Shown here: positions 37,281 through 45,228 of the stretch, piece by piece | How positions within the stretch are numbered: the first letter of the stretch is position 1 | Layout of the letters: every line of letters starts with the position of its first letter | From: Streptomyces griseoloalbus | GTDB taxonomy: Bacteria; Actinomycetota; Actinomycetes; Streptomycetales; Streptomycetaceae | Assembly (NCBI GenBank): GCA_014650015.1 | Contig: BMUD01000015.1 | Coordinates: 151,079 to 215,078, forward strand | Reading direction: 5' to 3' | Length of the DNA: 64,000 bases | The notes under the pieces: model-generated | What the model was told of the DNA's origin: nothing | The model's input: only the letters and a program-made list of their open reading frames with translations | Databases searched by the model: none | Program-made: the position numbers and the translations under genes

Positions 37281-37297
37281 GCGGACCGACGGTCCGC
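37281..37297. promoter_or_regulatory. TetR operator 2
   Basis: GCGGACCGACGGTCCGC repeats the GGACC-N2/3-GGTCC arms of operator 1, 36 bases further on and 23 bases before the SnoaL start. Confidence 0.75.
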
Positions 37298-37319
37298 ATT
37301 TTACGGGACGGAGACACCC

Positions 37320-37754
37320 ATGCCCGCGCTCACCCCCGACGCCTCCCCGGAAGCGATCTACCGCCAAGGCCTGCGCCTGCTGCTCGACAAGGACGTGCCC
37401 GCGTGGGTCGACCTGTGGGCCGAGGACGGGGTCATGGAGTTCCCCTTCGCCCCCGAGGGCTGGCCCCGGCGGCTGGAGGGCAAGGAAGCGGTCGCCGCGT
37501 ACATGCGCGACTACCCCGATCACATCGACCTCCAGGACATCCCCGACCTGCGCATCCACCGCACCACCGACCCCGGGACCCTCGTCGTCGAAATGCGCGC
37601 CGTGGGCCGCGTCGTGGGCACCGGCCGCCCCTACGACATGACCTACATCGCCGTCGTGACCTTCCGGGACGGTCTCATCACGGGCTACCGCGACTACTGG
37701 AACCCGCTCGCCGTGCAGGAGCCCGGCGTCGACTTCACCGGGAGCACCCGATGA
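37320..37754 (+). CDS. SnoaL-like nuclear-transport-factor-2-fold protein
   Basis: The 144-residue protein fits the SnoaL fold: helix with Y-R-Q-G-L-R-L-L-L near 15, W-A-E-D-G-V-M-E-F-P-F-A near 33-44, and Y-I-A-V-V-T-F-R-D-G-L-I-T-G-Y-R-D-Y-W near 110-130. Such proteins isomerise, cyclise or hydrolyse small ketones or polyketides. Its ATG follows ACGGGACGGAG. The next gene's ATG overlaps its stop (ATGA), so both act together under the TetR regulator. Confidence 0.85.
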   Translation: MPALTPDASPEAIYRQGLRLLLDKDVPAWVDLWAEDGVMEFPFAPEGWPRRLEGKEAVAAYMRDYPDHIDLQDIPDLRIHRTTDPGTLVVEMRAVGRVVGTGRPYDMTYIAVVTFRDGLITGYRDYWNPLAVQEPGVDFTGSTR

Positions 37755-38605
37755 CCTCCATCGGCCCCGTCCTCGTCATCGGCGCCACCGGCACCACCGG
37801 CAGCCGTACCGCCGCACAGCTCCTCGCCGCCGGCCACCGCGTCCGCGCGGCCGGCCGCCGGGGCGTCGCACTCCCCGGCGCGGAAGCGGCCCGCTTCGAC
37901 TGGTACGACCCCACCACCCACGACGACGCCCTCACCGGCACCGACCGCGTCTACCTCGTCCCACCCATCGGCGACCCGGACCCGGCGGCGGTCATGCTGC
38001 CCTTCCTCGAACGCGCCCGCACCCTCGGCCTGCGCCGCGCGGTCCTGCTCAGCTCCTCGGCCGTCCCCGAGGGCGGCCCGGCGGTGGGCACGGTGCACCA
38101 GGCCCTCCCGTCCCTCTTCGACGAGTGGGCGGTCCTGCGCCCCTCCTGGTTCATGCAGAACTTCACCGGCACCCACCTCCACGCCACCACGATCCGCGCG
38201 ACCGGCACCTTCGCGACCGCCGCCGGCGACGGCCGCGTCGCCTACGTCGACGCCGACGACATCGCCGCGGTCACCCTCCACGCCCTGACCGACACCGACG
38301 CCCCGAACACCGACCTCGTCCTGACCGGCCCCGAGGCCCTCACCCACGACGACATCGCCACGACCCTCACCGAGGTCACCGGCCGCCCCGTCACCCACCA
38401 CCGCCTGACCGTGGCCCAGCTCCGCGACCGCCTCACCGAACTGGCGGGCATACCCGCGGAGTTCGCCTCCCTGCTGGCCGACATGGACCGCGCCATCGCG
38501 AACGGCGCCGAGGACCGCACCACCGACACCGTCCACCACCTCACGGGCCGCCCACCCCACGACTTCCGCATGGTCGCCGAACGGGAGACCGCACGCGTCC
38601 CCTAG
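37751..38605 (+). CDS. NAD(P)-binding NmrA-like oxidoreductase
   Basis: The 284-residue protein starts with a Rossmann motif V-I-G-A-T-G-T-T-G-S-R-T and has R-P-S-W-F-M-Q-N-F in place of the classical SDR catalytic Tyr-Lys pair, as in NmrA/HSCARG and quinone-reductase-like proteins. It may reduce quinone-type compounds or act as a redox sensor. It is translated with the SnoaL gene through an ATGA overlap. The 3' end adjoins an IS982 remnant. Confidence 0.88.
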   Translation: MTSIGPVLVIGATGTTGSRTAAQLLAAGHRVRAAGRRGVALPGAEAARFDWYDPTTHDDALTGTDRVYLVPPIGDPDPAAVMLPFLERARTLGLRRAVLLSSSAVPEGGPAVGTVHQALPSLFDEWAVLRPSWFMQNFTGTHLHATTIRATGTFATAAGDGRVAYVDADDIAAVTLHALTDTDAPNTDLVLTGPEALTHDDIATTLTEVTGRPVTHHRLTVAQLRDRLTELAGIPAEFASLLADMDRAIANGAEDRTTDTVHHLTGRPPHDFRMVAERETARVP

Positions 38606-38624
38606 ACGAATGAGTCCGATGTGT

Positions 38625-39017
38625 TCAGTGATCGAATGCCACGGCCATCGCGAGGACTCGCTGAGCGACGCGGACGGCGACGCCCTCAAAGGTGCGTCCG
38701 CCGTGCTGTTCGAGGTCCAGCTGCCCTTTGAGGGTGTCGTTCACAGACTCGATCATCTGCCGCACCGACTTTGAGGAGAGGCTCGCCCTTGCGCTTCTTC
38801 TCCCGCTTGAACGACGGCCGCAGCAGTTCGATCCCGTGCATGGCCAGGTCGTTCTCTCCTTGGCAGCGAAGCCCTTGTCGGCGATCAGCAGCAGGCCGGG
38901 CCGACAGGCGATCAGGTCCTCCTCGACATCGAGCATGGCCTGGAGTACCTCGCGCTCGTCCAGCTTCGGATTCGCCAGCGCCCACAGGATCGGCATCCCG
39001 GTCGGCGTGCAGGCCAC
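38625..39017 (-). pseudogene. IS982-family transposase remnant with two frameshifts
   Basis: Only the C-terminal half remains: W-A-L-A-N-P-K-L-D-E-R-E-V near the new start, then I-A-D-K-G-F-A-A-K-E. The following section (M-H-G-I-E-L-L-R-P-S-F-K-R-E-K-K) is in another frame, and S-V-R-Q-M-I-E-S-V-N-D-T-L returns to the first. Two compensating one-base changes near 38858 and 38775 explain this. Without an N-terminus and a continuous frame it cannot be active. Confidence 0.75.
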
Positions 39018-39035
39018 TCTTCTCGCTCCTGGACG

Positions 39036-39533
39036 TCAGCCGAGGTTGGATTCTCGGGCAGGGAAGAAGTCGGCGCTCTGGACGTACTCCATGGCCTTGG
39101 TGAACTCCGGGTCGGCGAGGCGGTGTTCCATTTCCTGCGGGCTCAGATCCTCCACACGGGCCTGGATCCAGTACAGGTTGCCCAGCGGATCGCGTACCCG
39201 CCCGACCCGGTCTCCGAAGAACAGGTGGGTGACCTCGGTGACCGAGGTGCCGCCGGCCGCAACGGCCTGACGGTGCACCGCGTCGGCGTCCTCGACGTAA
39301 AGGCGGAGGAAGCCAGGGGTCGGCGGCCACTCCGGCCGCGCGTCGAACATCATCACCACTGAGTCGCCGATCCGTACCTCCGCATGCTCGATGGCCCCGT
39401 CCTTGCCCGCAAGGCAGGCGAGCTCCTCCGCGCCGAAGGCCCTCTTCATGTAGTCGATGAGCTGCACCGTGTCGCGCGAGATGATCCACGGCGTCACGGT
39501 GTGGTAGCCCTGGGGAACCGACTTGACGGCCAT
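39036..39533 (-). CDS. VOC-family (glyoxalase/PhnB-like) protein
   Basis: The 165-residue protein has the PhnB-like pattern: Y-H-T-V-T-P-W-I-I near 10-18, the helix D-Y-M-K-R-A-F-G-A-E-E, G-D-S-V-V-M-M-F-D near 56-64, L-Y-V-E-D-A-D-A-V and R-V-R-D-P-L-G-N-L-Y-W-I. These domains bind a metal and small substrates or drugs. Its 3' end nearly touches the truncated IS982 remnant, but the frame is complete. GGAGG precedes the ATG. Substrate unknown. Confidence 0.82.
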   Translation of the reverse strand: MAVKSVPQGYHTVTPWIISRDTVQLIDYMKRAFGAEELACLAGKDGAIEHAEVRIGDSVVMMFDARPEWPPTPGFLRLYVEDADAVHRQAVAAGGTSVTEVTHLFFGDRVGRVRDPLGNLYWIQARVEDLSPQEMEHRLADPEFTKAMEYVQSADFFPARESNLG

Positions 39534-39673
39534 CTGACTGCCTCCTGGGGTGCGAGTGCCTCAACGCGGGGATGACGCTAACCCTCATCTAGGTCAGCCC
39601 CGGTCCTAGCACCACTCCGTGCCGCAAGCCGTCCCGCCTGGCCACGCCCACGCCTGTGCGGGCAGGCACGGGC

Positions 39674-40624
39674 TCAGGCCGCGCACGGGGTCCCGTTGAC
39701 TGCCGGCGCGGCAGGGCGGCAGTCGCGGCAGCGGCCGGGGGACGGGGCGCGGAAGACGCGGTCGCAGCCGTCGCAGTCCTGGAAGGGGTGTCTGCCGTGG
39801 GGGACGATGCCGGTGTCCGCCACCGGTACGGGGGCGGGCGGGAGGTGCGGGGGCAGGAGCTCGCGGAGGCGGTAGGCGATCACTCCGGCCGGGTGTTTCA
39901 TCAGCACCGGCAGGTCGGCGGTCAGGGTGTGGTGGACGGCGGCGGGGGTGGCGCCTCGTTTGAGCCAGTCGACGACACCTGGGGCCATTCTGTTCACGTC
40001 GCGGAGGGAGAGGGTGAGTCGCGGGTCAGTGCGACGCAGGCCGGCGAGCAGCGTGACCGCCTTCTCGTGCAACTCGTCACGAGGAGCGTCGTCACGGGGC
40101 TGGGCTACCGGTTCGGGCTGGTCAGGAGTGGGCGGTTGGTGGCCGGCTTGGTCGTCCTCCTGTGGCGGTTCCCCGGCCTCCGCAGCGACCGCCGCCTCGT
40201 GCGCCCCCGCGTGGACCTCGACCGGCCCGACAGGGACAGGCCTTCCCGTCAGGCGCACGGACGACGGCGTGTGGTGGGCGTACGTACGCGTCACCAGGCG
40301 GCCCGCCTCCGTGTGCTCACGGACCCTCTCCAGATAGCCGTGCGCCTCCAGCTCCCTCAGCGCGAACGCGATCCGGTCCCGCCCCTCGGGGAAGCGCTCC
40401 GCGAGGCTGCGGATGTCGACCGGGGCGCCCTCGGGCACCGACAGGATGTGCGCCGCCAGCCCGATCGCCGTCAGCGACAACTCACGGTGCTGGGCCAGGT
40501 GGTGGCCGATCACCACGTACTGCCCGGACTGGTACGTGCGTACGTGTGTGACACCGGAGGGGGTGGTGCTGCGTCGAACACCCTGAATCGGGCGCGGGAC
40601 GGGGCTAGTCTTCTTCTCAGCCAT
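39674..40624 (-). CDS. Winged-helix protein with C-terminal zinc ribbon
   Basis: The 316-residue protein starts with H-V-R-T-Y-Q-S-G-Q-Y-V-V-I-G, then a winged helix (about 40-110) with L-S-L-T-A-I-G-L-A-A-H-I-L and R-I-A-F-A-L-R-E-L-E-A-H-G-Y-L, as in replication-initiator or DnaD-like HTH proteins. A Pro/Glu/Ala-rich middle is followed by a helical region and a terminal zinc ribbon C-D-G-C...C-R-D-C. This type is common on Streptomyces accessory DNA. No origin-like iterons are visible. Function unproven. Confidence 0.7.
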   Translation of the reverse strand: MAEKKTSPVPRPIQGVRRSTTPSGVTHVRTYQSGQYVVIGHHLAQHRELSLTAIGLAAHILSVPEGAPVDIRSLAERFPEGRDRIAFALRELEAHGYLERVREHTEAGRLVTRTYAHHTPSSVRLTGRPVPVGPVEVHAGAHEAAVAAEAGEPPQEDDQAGHQPPTPDQPEPVAQPRDDAPRDELHEKAVTLLAGLRRTDPRLTLSLRDVNRMAPGVVDWLKRGATPAAVHHTLTADLPVLMKHPAGVIAYRLRELLPPHLPPAPVPVADTGIVPHGRHPFQDCDGCDRVFRAPSPGRCRDCRPAAPAVNGTPCAA

Positions 40625-41167
40625 AGGGAAGGTTCTGCTTCCTCGTTGGTCAGGCCCTCGCACTGGGATGCCAGTCCCGGCGAGGGCCGATGCATGTAGG
40701 GGCTTGTGAGAGCACCGAGTTGCCGTGCTCTCGGGCTGAGCCTGCACGCCCGAACCACCGACACGCCAGCCACATCCGCCGGTTTCACCCGCTCGAGTGA
40801 CCTACGCGAGGTTTGGTTTGGTTGGTTGGTTTTTTCCCGGGGTTCTTTGGTCTTTTACCGCCCGCAGCCCCTGAGCCCAAACCGCCGCATCCCGCACTTC
40901 CCGGCGCCGGTGGGCCGTCCGGTTGGTGCGCGCACGAAGGATCCCCCGCACCCCTGCCGTAACCCGAGCGATGAGGGAGGGAGTACCGCTCGATTCGCCT
41001 CACGCCCCCTTCCCGCACGTCGCGTACACGATGTTGGATACGTCCTCGTCCTCACGACCCGCCGAATCTCAGGACAGGTACTCTCCGCGACTCGGACAGA
41101 CTCGTAGACAGCTCAATCACGTGCGACGAGGACACCGCGACCACTGACACACGGGACGAGGGGGCGT
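40625..41167. other. Intergenic region with a G/T-rich run
   Basis: About 540 bases between two divergent genes. At about 40811-40840 there is a run of GGTTT/GGTT units ending in six Ts, strikingly unlike the surrounding GC-rich DNA. I see no supported gene. Both genes must be transcribed from here. Confidence 0.5.
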
Positions 41168-41737
41168 ATGCAGCAGGCACCGAGGGACCGTTGGGCCATC
41201 CCCTCGAAGATCGGCTATGTCACTGCCGCACAGAACGCACACTTCGTGGCAGCCCCGCTGCTGGCCGCCGCGGCCATCGGCATCGCCGGCGTGATGGCCG
41301 CCGACGGTGACAAGTTCCGCTGGCCCGGACCAGCCATGATGCTGATGACCGTGTGCGCGGTCCTGTTCATCTCCTGTATCCAGAGCAGCTTCAACGCGGC
41401 CACGCACCTCTTCAACTCGGCGGACCTCGACGCCTGGTACGGGACGTCCGATAAACCGCCCGAGACCGTGCTGATGCAGGTACAGCAACGTGACTTCCAG
41501 ATCTGGAAAAGCTCGTCCCGCAGGGCGGTCAGGCTCTACAACTGGGGTGTGGTGACCCTCGGCATGGGTACGGCCGCCGCGCTGGCCCCGCACGAGAGTG
41601 CCTCGTTCGAGCATGCGGCATGTCGCTGGACCGCCTGCGCGGTCGTGGTCATCGCTACAGTGCGCGTGGCCGTCACCACAGCGCTGGAGGCCCGGCGAGT
41701 CCGACGCAGGCAACACGGCCGAAGGGACGAGCAGTGA
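41168..41737 (+). CDS. Four-helix membrane protein, first gene of a pair
   Basis: The 189-residue protein has two hydrophobic hairpins: helices at about 26-46 and 56-76, then a cytoplasmic linker of about 45 residues (with L-D-A-W-Y-G-T-S and Q-Q-R-D-F-Q-I-W-K), and helices at about 121-138 and 150-172, ending in an Arg-rich tail. The 2TM-linker-2TM layout resembles membrane effectors of nucleotide-signalling defence systems, but no diagnostic motif is visible. Its stop overlaps the start of the next gene (GTGA). Function unknown. Confidence 0.65.
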   Translation: MQQAPRDRWAIPSKIGYVTAAQNAHFVAAPLLAAAAIGIAGVMAADGDKFRWPGPAMMLMTVCAVLFISCIQSSFNAATHLFNSADLDAWYGTSDKPPETVLMQVQQRDFQIWKSSSRRAVRLYNWGVVTLGMGTAAALAPHESASFEHAACRWTACAVVVIATVRVAVTTALEARRVRRRQHGRRDEQ

Positions 41738-41964
41738 GTTACGGCATCGACTGGGATGACGACTTCGACGACCGCGTGACCACGTACTGCCCACTCTGCC
41801 ACGGCGCGTACATGCCCAAGTGGGGCACGGACGGGACGTACTTCGGTCACGTGCCCGACTGTGAGGCGCGGATCCTCTCCACGGAGACCCTGCTCCGGCT
41901 GTACAGGAGCGAAGCCGACGTCCGCGCCGAGATCGACCGCCGACGGTCGACGGGTTCGCCCTGA
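41734..41964 (+). CDS. Small zinc-ribbon-like protein
   Basis: The 76-residue product starts with GTG overlapping the preceding stop. It is acidic at the N-terminus (D-W-D-D-D-F-D-D) and carries C-P-L-C-H-G near 19-24 followed by G-H-V-P-D-C near 38-43, a plausible C2HC zinc site. The rest is helical (L-L-R-L-Y-R-S-E-A-D-V-R). Coupled translation suggests that it works with the membrane protein. I do not recognise the family. Confidence 0.65.
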   Translation: MSYGIDWDDDFDDRVTTYCPLCHGAYMPKWGTDGTYFGHVPDCEARILSTETLLRLYRSEADVRAEIDRRRSTGSP

Positions 41965-42016
41965 AGGAGGGGCCAGGACGCGGGTTCTCGTGCGGCTCAC
42001 GCGGCACCGGCGCCGA

Positions 42017-42457
42017 TCACCGGCCGAGATCCAGCTCCGCCCACACGGTCTTGGACGGGACCGGGCCGCTCCGTACACCCCAACGGTCGGCCAGCTCCCG
42101 GACCAGCAACAGGCCGTGGCCGGACTCGGCGGGCTCCGAGGGGGCGTCCCGGCACACGGGCAGGGCCTCGCCCCGGGTGTCGGTCACCTCGATACGCAGC
42201 ACCCCGTGCGCGGTGACGATGAGGGTAAGCCGGAAGCTCCGGCCGGGGACACGGCCGTGCAGCGCGGCGTTCGCGGCGAGTTCGGCGACGACCAACCGGG
42301 CAGGGTCCAACGGCACCTCCCAGGCGCCCAGTTGCTCGGCGGCGAGCAGCCGGGCGAGACGGGCACCCCGACGGGTGGCGGACAGCGGCACGGAGAACTG
42401 GTGCAGCGGGGTGCGAGGCGCGGTGATTTCCTGGTTCACATCACCGAGAGTGTCCAT
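42017..42457 (-). CDS. HATPase_c_2 anti-sigma-like ATP-binding protein
   Basis: The 146-residue protein is a GHKL ATPase of the anti-sigma/SpoIIAB-like type: V-V-A-E-L-A-A-N-A-A-L-H-G (N box, about 57-69), V-T-D-T-R-G-E (G1 box) and S-G-H-G-L-L-L-V-R-E-L-A-D-R-W-G (G2 box). Hundreds of such proteins occur in Streptomyces, often beside XRE and DUF397 genes. It lies downstream of the RiPP maturation genes on the same strand, 116 bases after tgmC, so it may be a regulatory partner. Its sigma target is unknown. Confidence 0.85.
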   Translation of the reverse strand: MDTLGDVNQEITAPRTPLHQFSVPLSATRRGARLARLLAAEQLGAWEVPLDPARLVVAELAANAALHGRVPGRSFRLTLIVTAHGVLRIEVTDTRGEALPVCRDAPSEPAESGHGLLLVRELADRWGVRSGPVPSKTVWAELDLGR

Positions 42458-42573
42458 TCACATGCTCTTCGTGAAGGTGGGCGGCCCGTGCGGCCGACGG
42501 CTGTCCGTGGCGCGTCCGGTCCCGTCCGGGCTGCCCGGGGAGAGGCGCGGGGGCCGGTGACGACCTCGAACCC

Positions 42574-43776
42574 TCAGGGCGACGGCAGGGGCAGACAGGG
42601 CAACTGCGCATGGCGTAGATGCTGCCCGCCTTCGTGGACGCACAGGGTGAAGGTTTCCGGTCCGGGCCGTCCGGCCGAGTCGTAGGCGTCGAGAACCCGC
42701 TCGACGTTCTGCCACAGCGGTACCGGCCCTCCCTCCCGCACCTGCCAATCACCGTCGCCGTCCGGGGTCAGCGTGGCGGCCGACCCGCTGACCACGTCGA
42801 CCAGGTGCAGGACGTCACCGACCGTGGTCAGTTGCGCGTCGGGGACGGCGGTCTGCACGAGGAAGCGCAGCTGGAAGGCCTCCTCGGTCGCGTCGGTGAT
42901 CCGCTCGGGACCGTGCCGAGCGACCCGCGACCTTCCCGGCAGCCCGGCCGTCCAGTGGCCGGGGTTGCCGATGGCCGGCGCCGCGTGCGCACGGGCCGAC
43001 ATGAAGGAGACCGTGCCGCCCAGCAGGTGCCCCTCGGCGGTGCCGTCCTCGGCGACCGTGAGCAGGACACGGGCGTACCCGTAGAGCCAGCCCGAGAGCG
43101 TCAGCAGGATCTTTCCTCCTGGCCGGGTCTGGCCGACCAGGGCCGGGGGAACGGCCCGGAAGGAGCAGGCCGCGACGATCCGGTCGAACGGTGCCTCGGG
43201 CCAGTACCCGTACAGTCCGTCCGCGACCGCGAGGGTGGGTGTGTAACCGCAGCCGTGCAGCCCGCTCGCGGCCCGCTCCAGCCGGTGCGGGTCCACCTCG
43301 ATGCTGGTGACGCAGGCGGAACCGAGGCGTGCGCAGGCGAGCGCGGTCGAGTACCCCGTCCCCGTGCCGATCTCCAGTACCGTGTGCCCTTCCCGGACAT
43401 CGGCGTCGGCCCACATCCGCACCACGAGCGACGGCAGGGTGGAGGATGAGGTCGGGGCTCCTCCATGACGCTCGGCCGGGTTCTTCCAGTCGGGTTCGTC
43501 ACCGTCGAACTGCGTGATGAGTGTGGTGTCGGAGTACGCGGCGGCCAGCCAGCGTCCGTGGTCGAGTGCGGCGGTGACGGGCTGCCACACGGTGAGCCCT
43601 CGCCCGTCGCGCTGGTCGGCGGGCAGGTAGTAGCCGGGCACGAACCGGTGCCTGGGCACCGTCTCCACGGCCGCACGCCAGGCCGGATCGTCGAGGAACC
43701 CGCGTGCGGCGAGCTCTTCCGCCATCGCCCCGCGCAGCCGCGCGGCATCGGTTTCGAGGTCGACGGGCATCGTCAT
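42574..43776 (-). CDS. tgmC: PIMT-type methyltransferase of an ATP-grasp RiPP cluster
   Basis: The 400-residue protein has a protein-L-isoaspartate methyltransferase core: V-P-R-H-R-F-V-P-G-Y-Y near 42, V-L-E-I-G-T-G-T-G-Y-S-T-A-L near 130 for SAM, and V-A-D-G-L-Y-G-Y-W, with a C-terminal extension of about 150 residues. Homologues next to ATP-grasp maturases (fuscimiditide ThfM type) methylate an Asp in the precursor, which then forms an aspartimide. Its ATG overlaps the tgmB stop (ATGA), so it is made together with the macrocyclase. A general repair role is less likely because of this coupling. Confidence 0.85.
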   Translation of the reverse strand: MTMPVDLETDAARLRGAMAEELAARGFLDDPAWRAAVETVPRHRFVPGYYLPADQRDGRGLTVWQPVTAALDHGRWLAAAYSDTTLITQFDGDEPDWKNPAERHGGAPTSSSTLPSLVVRMWADADVREGHTVLEIGTGTGYSTALACARLGSACVTSIEVDPHRLERAASGLHGCGYTPTLAVADGLYGYWPEAPFDRIVAACSFRAVPPALVGQTRPGGKILLTLSGWLYGYARVLLTVAEDGTAEGHLLGGTVSFMSARAHAAPAIGNPGHWTAGLPGRSRVARHGPERITDATEEAFQLRFLVQTAVPDAQLTTVGDVLHLVDVVSGSAATLTPDGDGDWQVREGGPVPLWQNVERVLDAYDSAGRPGPETFTLCVHEGGQHLRHAQLPCLPLPSP

Positions 43777-44753
43777 GAACGGCCCTCTCTTTCTACGGTA
43801 AGAAGGTCGGCGAACGCCTCGGTGATGGCCGGCGCGTCGGGAAGCCAGCCCCAATGTCCGTTCGGGTTGCACTCGATCGCCGTCCAGTGTTCCGGGTCGT
43901 CCCCGTCACCGGTGAGCGCGAAGTCGAAGCAGCCGAAGACCAGACCGAACGAGGCCAGGTAGGCGTGCAGCGCGGCCTCGACGAGAGGCGGCACAGTGAT
44001 GGGCGCGTGGCGCAGGGCACCCCAGTCGCCCCGGCGCCAGTCCAACGCACCGTCCGGTGCGGCGATCTGCTGGGCGAAGACACGACGGCCGACCACGGTG
44101 ACGCGTACGTCACCGGTCTTGGGGATCTCGGCCTGGAACAGGTGGGCGGTCACGGTGAGCGTGTCGTCGAAGGTCTCCGGGTCGACCCGCTGGGTCCAGA
44201 TCGCCCCGGCGCGCCCGTCGTCGCCGGCGGGCAGGCCGCGGAACGTCTTGCAGACGACGGGACCGTGGACGGCGGCGAACTCCTCGGCGGCCTCACGGTC
44301 GTTGGTGATCAGCGTCGGAGGAATCCTCAGCCCGAGCCGGGCGAGCCGGCGGAGCTGGGCGGGCTTGGACTCCGCGCGGGCCACCGCGGCCGGATGGTTG
44401 ACGTACCGGGCGCCGGACAGGGCGTTCAGGACCCCGCCGAGCCCGTGCCGCGCCTCGGCGGCGGCGAAGTCCCGCTGCTGCCGGGGCAGCTGCGCGGACC
44501 GGGTGCCGTACGGAGTGGGGCGGCGGTAGTACACCGCCGCCACCTCCCCCGGCTCCACCTCCCGGCTCGCCGTACGCAGCCGTCCACTCCACGCCGGACG
44601 GTCCCCGTCGATGCGGAAGCCGAACGTCAGGGCGGGCCCGATGTCGGCGGGGTCGACACGGACGACCGACGCCTCGCGCTCGTTCAACGCGGCGACGACC
44701 AGGTCCGCGGTGACGTCCTCCAGCGCAGTGACGACCAGGACGGTGGAGGCCAT
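43773..44753 (-). CDS. tgmB: ATP-grasp RiPP maturase (graspetide macrocyclase)
   Basis: The 326-residue protein belongs to the ATP-grasp ribosomal peptide maturases related to MvdD/PsnB. Visible are Y-Y-R-R-P-T-P-Y near 75, V-N-H-P-A-A-V-A-R-A-E-S-K-P near 118-131, the lysine strand V-V-C-K-T-F, D-V-R-V-T-V-V-G near 215, and E-C-N-P-N-G-H-W-G-W for metal binding near 295. Such enzymes phosphorylate Asp/Glu side chains of a precursor and let Ser/Thr or Lys attack to form ester or amide macrocycles. It starts three bases after the precursor gene and is coupled to the methyltransferase gene. Confidence 0.88.
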   Translation of the reverse strand: MASTVLVVTALEDVTADLVVAALNEREASVVRVDPADIGPALTFGFRIDGDRPAWSGRLRTASREVEPGEVAAVYYRRPTPYGTRSAQLPRQQRDFAAAEARHGLGGVLNALSGARYVNHPAAVARAESKPAQLRRLARLGLRIPPTLITNDREAAEEFAAVHGPVVCKTFRGLPAGDDGRAGAIWTQRVDPETFDDTLTVTAHLFQAEIPKTGDVRVTVVGRRVFAQQIAAPDGALDWRRGDWGALRHAPITVPPLVEAALHAYLASFGLVFGCFDFALTGDGDDPEHWTAIECNPNGHWGWLPDAPAITEAFADLLTVEREGRS

Positions 44754-44756
44754 CGG

Positions 44757-45023
44757 TCAGTCCGACTCGTAATCGGTGGTGCTGTCGTCCTGCGTCTGGG
44801 GCTGCGGACCGTTCCCGTCACCGCCCCCGGACACGGAAGCGGTACCGATCGTCCTCGACGTCCCGTGCTTGCCCATCTCGACCGGCCGCCCGGCGGTGTC
44901 GGCGTAGCGGGCGGTCTGTGTGACGGGGTCGAGCGTCACCGCCACATACGGCGGCGGCCCGACCGGCAGCCGGTCGGTGACCAGCCGCAGCGCCCAGGGG
45001 GTCTCGGGGGCGAGTGTCGTCAT
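44757..45023 (-). CDS. tgmA: Graspetide precursor peptide
   Basis: The 88-residue peptide has a leader with P-Y-V-A-V-T-L-D-P-V-T-Q-T-A-R-Y (26-40) and V-E-M-G-K-H-G-T-S (48-56), conserved in ATP-grasp-targeted precursors. The tail, residues about 66-88, starts G-G-G-D-G-N-G and continues with Thr77, Ser81, Thr82, Thr83 and Ser87 as possible hydroxyl donors, and Asp79, Asp80, Asp84, Glu86 and Asp88 as acid acceptors. Asp69-Gly70 is a plausible aspartimide site. AAGG precedes the ATG. It is the first gene of a three-gene operon; the cleavage point and ring pattern are unknown. Confidence 0.85.
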   Translation of the reverse strand: MTTLAPETPWALRLVTDRLPVGPPPYVAVTLDPVTQTARYADTAGRPVEMGKHGTSRTIGTASVSGGGDGNGPQPQTQDDSTTDYESD

Positions 45024-45228
45024 GGGGGTCCCTTCTCTGTCCGCGATGCGGAGTTCCAGATTCTCACCACTCAGTGTGCTCACGCGTGTGCAGACTGTGA
45101 ATACGGGCAGCTCGTACGGCCGCTGGCTGTACGCCGGCTGCCCGGTTTCTGTCCGCCCTGCCCGGGGTGACCGGGCGCGGGCGGCCGGAGTTGGTCCGGG
45201 GAAGGGCGCACGACGGGAGGCGGCGAAC
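45024..45228. promoter_or_regulatory. Divergent promoter region between tgmA and the XRE gene
   Basis: About 205 bases. An imperfect inverted repeat with CAGT...ACTG arms (about 45073-45097, containing GTGTGCTCACGCGTGTGC) is the best operator candidate for the neighbouring XRE regulator. Confidence 0.4.
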
